A stretch of 64,000 nt of DNA from Rhea pennata (lineage: Eukaryota; Chordata; Aves; Rheiformes; Rheidae): assembly GCF_028389875.1 (NCBI RefSeq), contig NC_084687.1, positions 3,074,157-3,138,156 on the forward strand, written 5' to 3'. Positions 62,701-64,000 of the stretch are shown here, piece by piece. Below the pieces are notes generated by a model. It was not told where the DNA came from. It saw nothing but the letters and a program-made list of their open reading frames with translations, and did no database searches. Position numbers and translations under genes: made by a program. The stretch's first letter is position 1, and every line of letters starts with the position of its first letter.

Positions 62701-64000
62701 GCCCAAATTCACCCTGAGCGAGAGCACAGTGGCAGATCTGGGACCCCTGGGTGCAGCTCAGATGTGGGAAGGGGTACCAGGACAGAGGATTGCTTTGGAG
62801 GCATGTGTGGTTCCCAGGGCAGATGTCCCAGATGGGATGGCTGATGCAAAAGCGCAGCCCTTGGCTGGAGCTGTAACACAAGGGGCTCAACCCCATGACA
62901 AGGCCACCGCCGACATTGAGACTACTGATCTGGAAGTAATGCTGGGAGGCTTTGCTGGGACAGACGGGCAGATCCTGGAGGAAAGCCAGACACTAGAGAT
63001 AACCCAGGGAGAGAGAGCTGATGCATGTTCACTACCTGCAGAAGGGGCTCAGAAGCTAGAAGTTGTTCAGGCTGAGATGATTCATCCAGAATTTTTGTCC
63101 TGTGCTTTGGGGGCTTTGAATGGGGAAAAAACAGAGGGAAAAAGCACTGATCTAGAAATGTATTCACTGGAGACTCCTAAGGCAGAAGTAATGCAGGGGG
63201 ACAAGGCTCACACAGGTGTGCTAGAGGAGCCTAAAGAAGCGATGCTAGGGGAGAGCATTGATCCAGCTCTGTACTCGTTCAAGATCCATGCAGTAGAAAC
63301 ATGGCAGGGAGAGAGGACTGACGCAGAGGTGAGGCCTCTGTATGTAGCCCAAGATCAAGGAGTGGTGCAGAGTGTGAGCTTTGAGGCAGACGAGGGCTTT
63401 TTAGCCCAAACTGAGGGCTTACAACTAAAGCAGGGTCGTGATGCTGGTGCAGCCACGCTGGCCTCACCTGTTTCAGTGGTGCCGTTACCAATCAGGGGGA
63501 GAAAGCAGGAAACACTGATGCAGGAGGATGTTCTCGTTCCAGATCTGCAACGGCTAGGCGTTTCAGGACAGCAGCAGGTCTCAAGACAGGCAGATAAGGT
63601 GAGGCCAGATGTTGCTCCTGAGCAGCTGCTGCCAGAGGAGAAGCCACTGTGGGTGTCAAAAACGGAGCAGGTAGCTGCTGAGCACGCTGAGCCTCCAAAA
63701 GAGGAGGTGCCACCAGTATCTACCCTTTGCACAAGTGTCCAACGCAAGGAGCACACAGAGAGCAATCTGGCAGGGACACTCCTTGGAGACAGCCCACTGA
63801 GAGATGTAGCCAACAGTGGGATACAGCCTCCAACATACCTCTCAGAAGAACTGAGAAATGGTCTGGATGTTGGTCAACGGGATGGGAAGCAAGATGTCAG
63901 GCTAAAAACACAGCAGGAAGCAAAGTCCAGCCCAGAAGACCCAGGGGCTGTATTGGTTGATGGGGCAGGAACTGTCCCAGCACGCTTTCTTGAAACCTGT
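56782..64000 (+). CDS. RAB44: RAB44, 5' part (large Rab GTPase), truncated by window end
   Basis: Atypical large Rab of immune cells with an EF-hand-like N-terminus, coiled coil, long linker and C-terminal GTPase; the GTPase lies beyond the window. Exons: 56782-56994, 57068-57146, 57236-57356, 57619-57762, 58089-58179, 58551-58646, 59072-59247, 59449-59485, 59717-59814, 60592-beyond 64000. All phases agree, giving at least 1488 residues. The N-terminus reads MAERRAGAKGRRLGSSRRKQ, then QDFLRARDPERKGFV, a degenerate EF-hand. LEEADSEEQKRFAAFVDQLG, EIWQLWVKLRQDEPQLLGNL and EVQQLCEALEQQIRQE match the coiled-coil region of mammalian RAB44. The last exon encodes an acidic Glu/Ala/Gln-rich linker with internal repeats and no stop up to 64000. 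The start ATG has a good GCCATGG context. Position right after CDKN1A matches mammals. RASEF and CRACR2A are less likely relatives. Confidence 0.88.

Overview
The window is nuclear DNA from a vertebrate, most likely a bird. The protein-coding exons are near-identical to known vertebrate genes. Introns are short, GC-rich CpG islands sit at the promoters, and there are many long G/C and A/T homopolymers with little recognisable repeat DNA, as on avian microchromosomes. A PTH4 (PTH-L) hormone gene, which eutherian mammals lack, rules out a placental mammal. Gene order KCTD20 - STK38 - SRSF3 - CDKN1A - RAB44 matches human 6p21.

Layout: (1) 14-306, last coding exon of KCTD20 (+), followed by a long 3'UTR that converges on STK38. 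(2) 4.3-21.3 kb, the complete STK38/NDR1 kinase gene on the minus strand: 13 coding exons giving 465 aa, a non-coding first exon, and a CpG-island promoter with three NRF-1-type palindromes. (3) 22.8-24.5 kb, a two-exon minus-strand gene for a parathyroid-hormone-family prepropeptide (PTH4/PTH-L). (4) 24.5-32 kb, no gene seen. (5) 32.2-38.5 kb, the complete SRSF3 gene (+, 164 aa) with its poison cassette exon. (6) 38.5-48.4 kb, no protein gene seen; the right half is very GC-rich and holds a p53-type element. (7) 48.4-54 kb, complete CDKN1A/p21 (+, 149 aa) with a TATA promoter, an upstream minisatellite, an NF-kB-type site and a second p53-type triplet in intron 1. (8) 54-56.8 kb, no gene seen. 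(9) 56.8 kb to the window end, the 5' part of RAB44 (+): ten exons, the last a giant exon still open at base 64000. The GTPase domain lies beyond the window.

The genes do not form an operon; this is a conserved syntenic block. CDKN1A is the p53-controlled cyclin/CDK and PCNA inhibitor. SRSF3 is an auto-regulated splicing factor. STK38 is a Hippo-related AGC kinase that, from established literature, can phosphorylate p21. All exon joins below were made by eye from GT/AG sites, reading phase and remembered protein families; no alignment was run.
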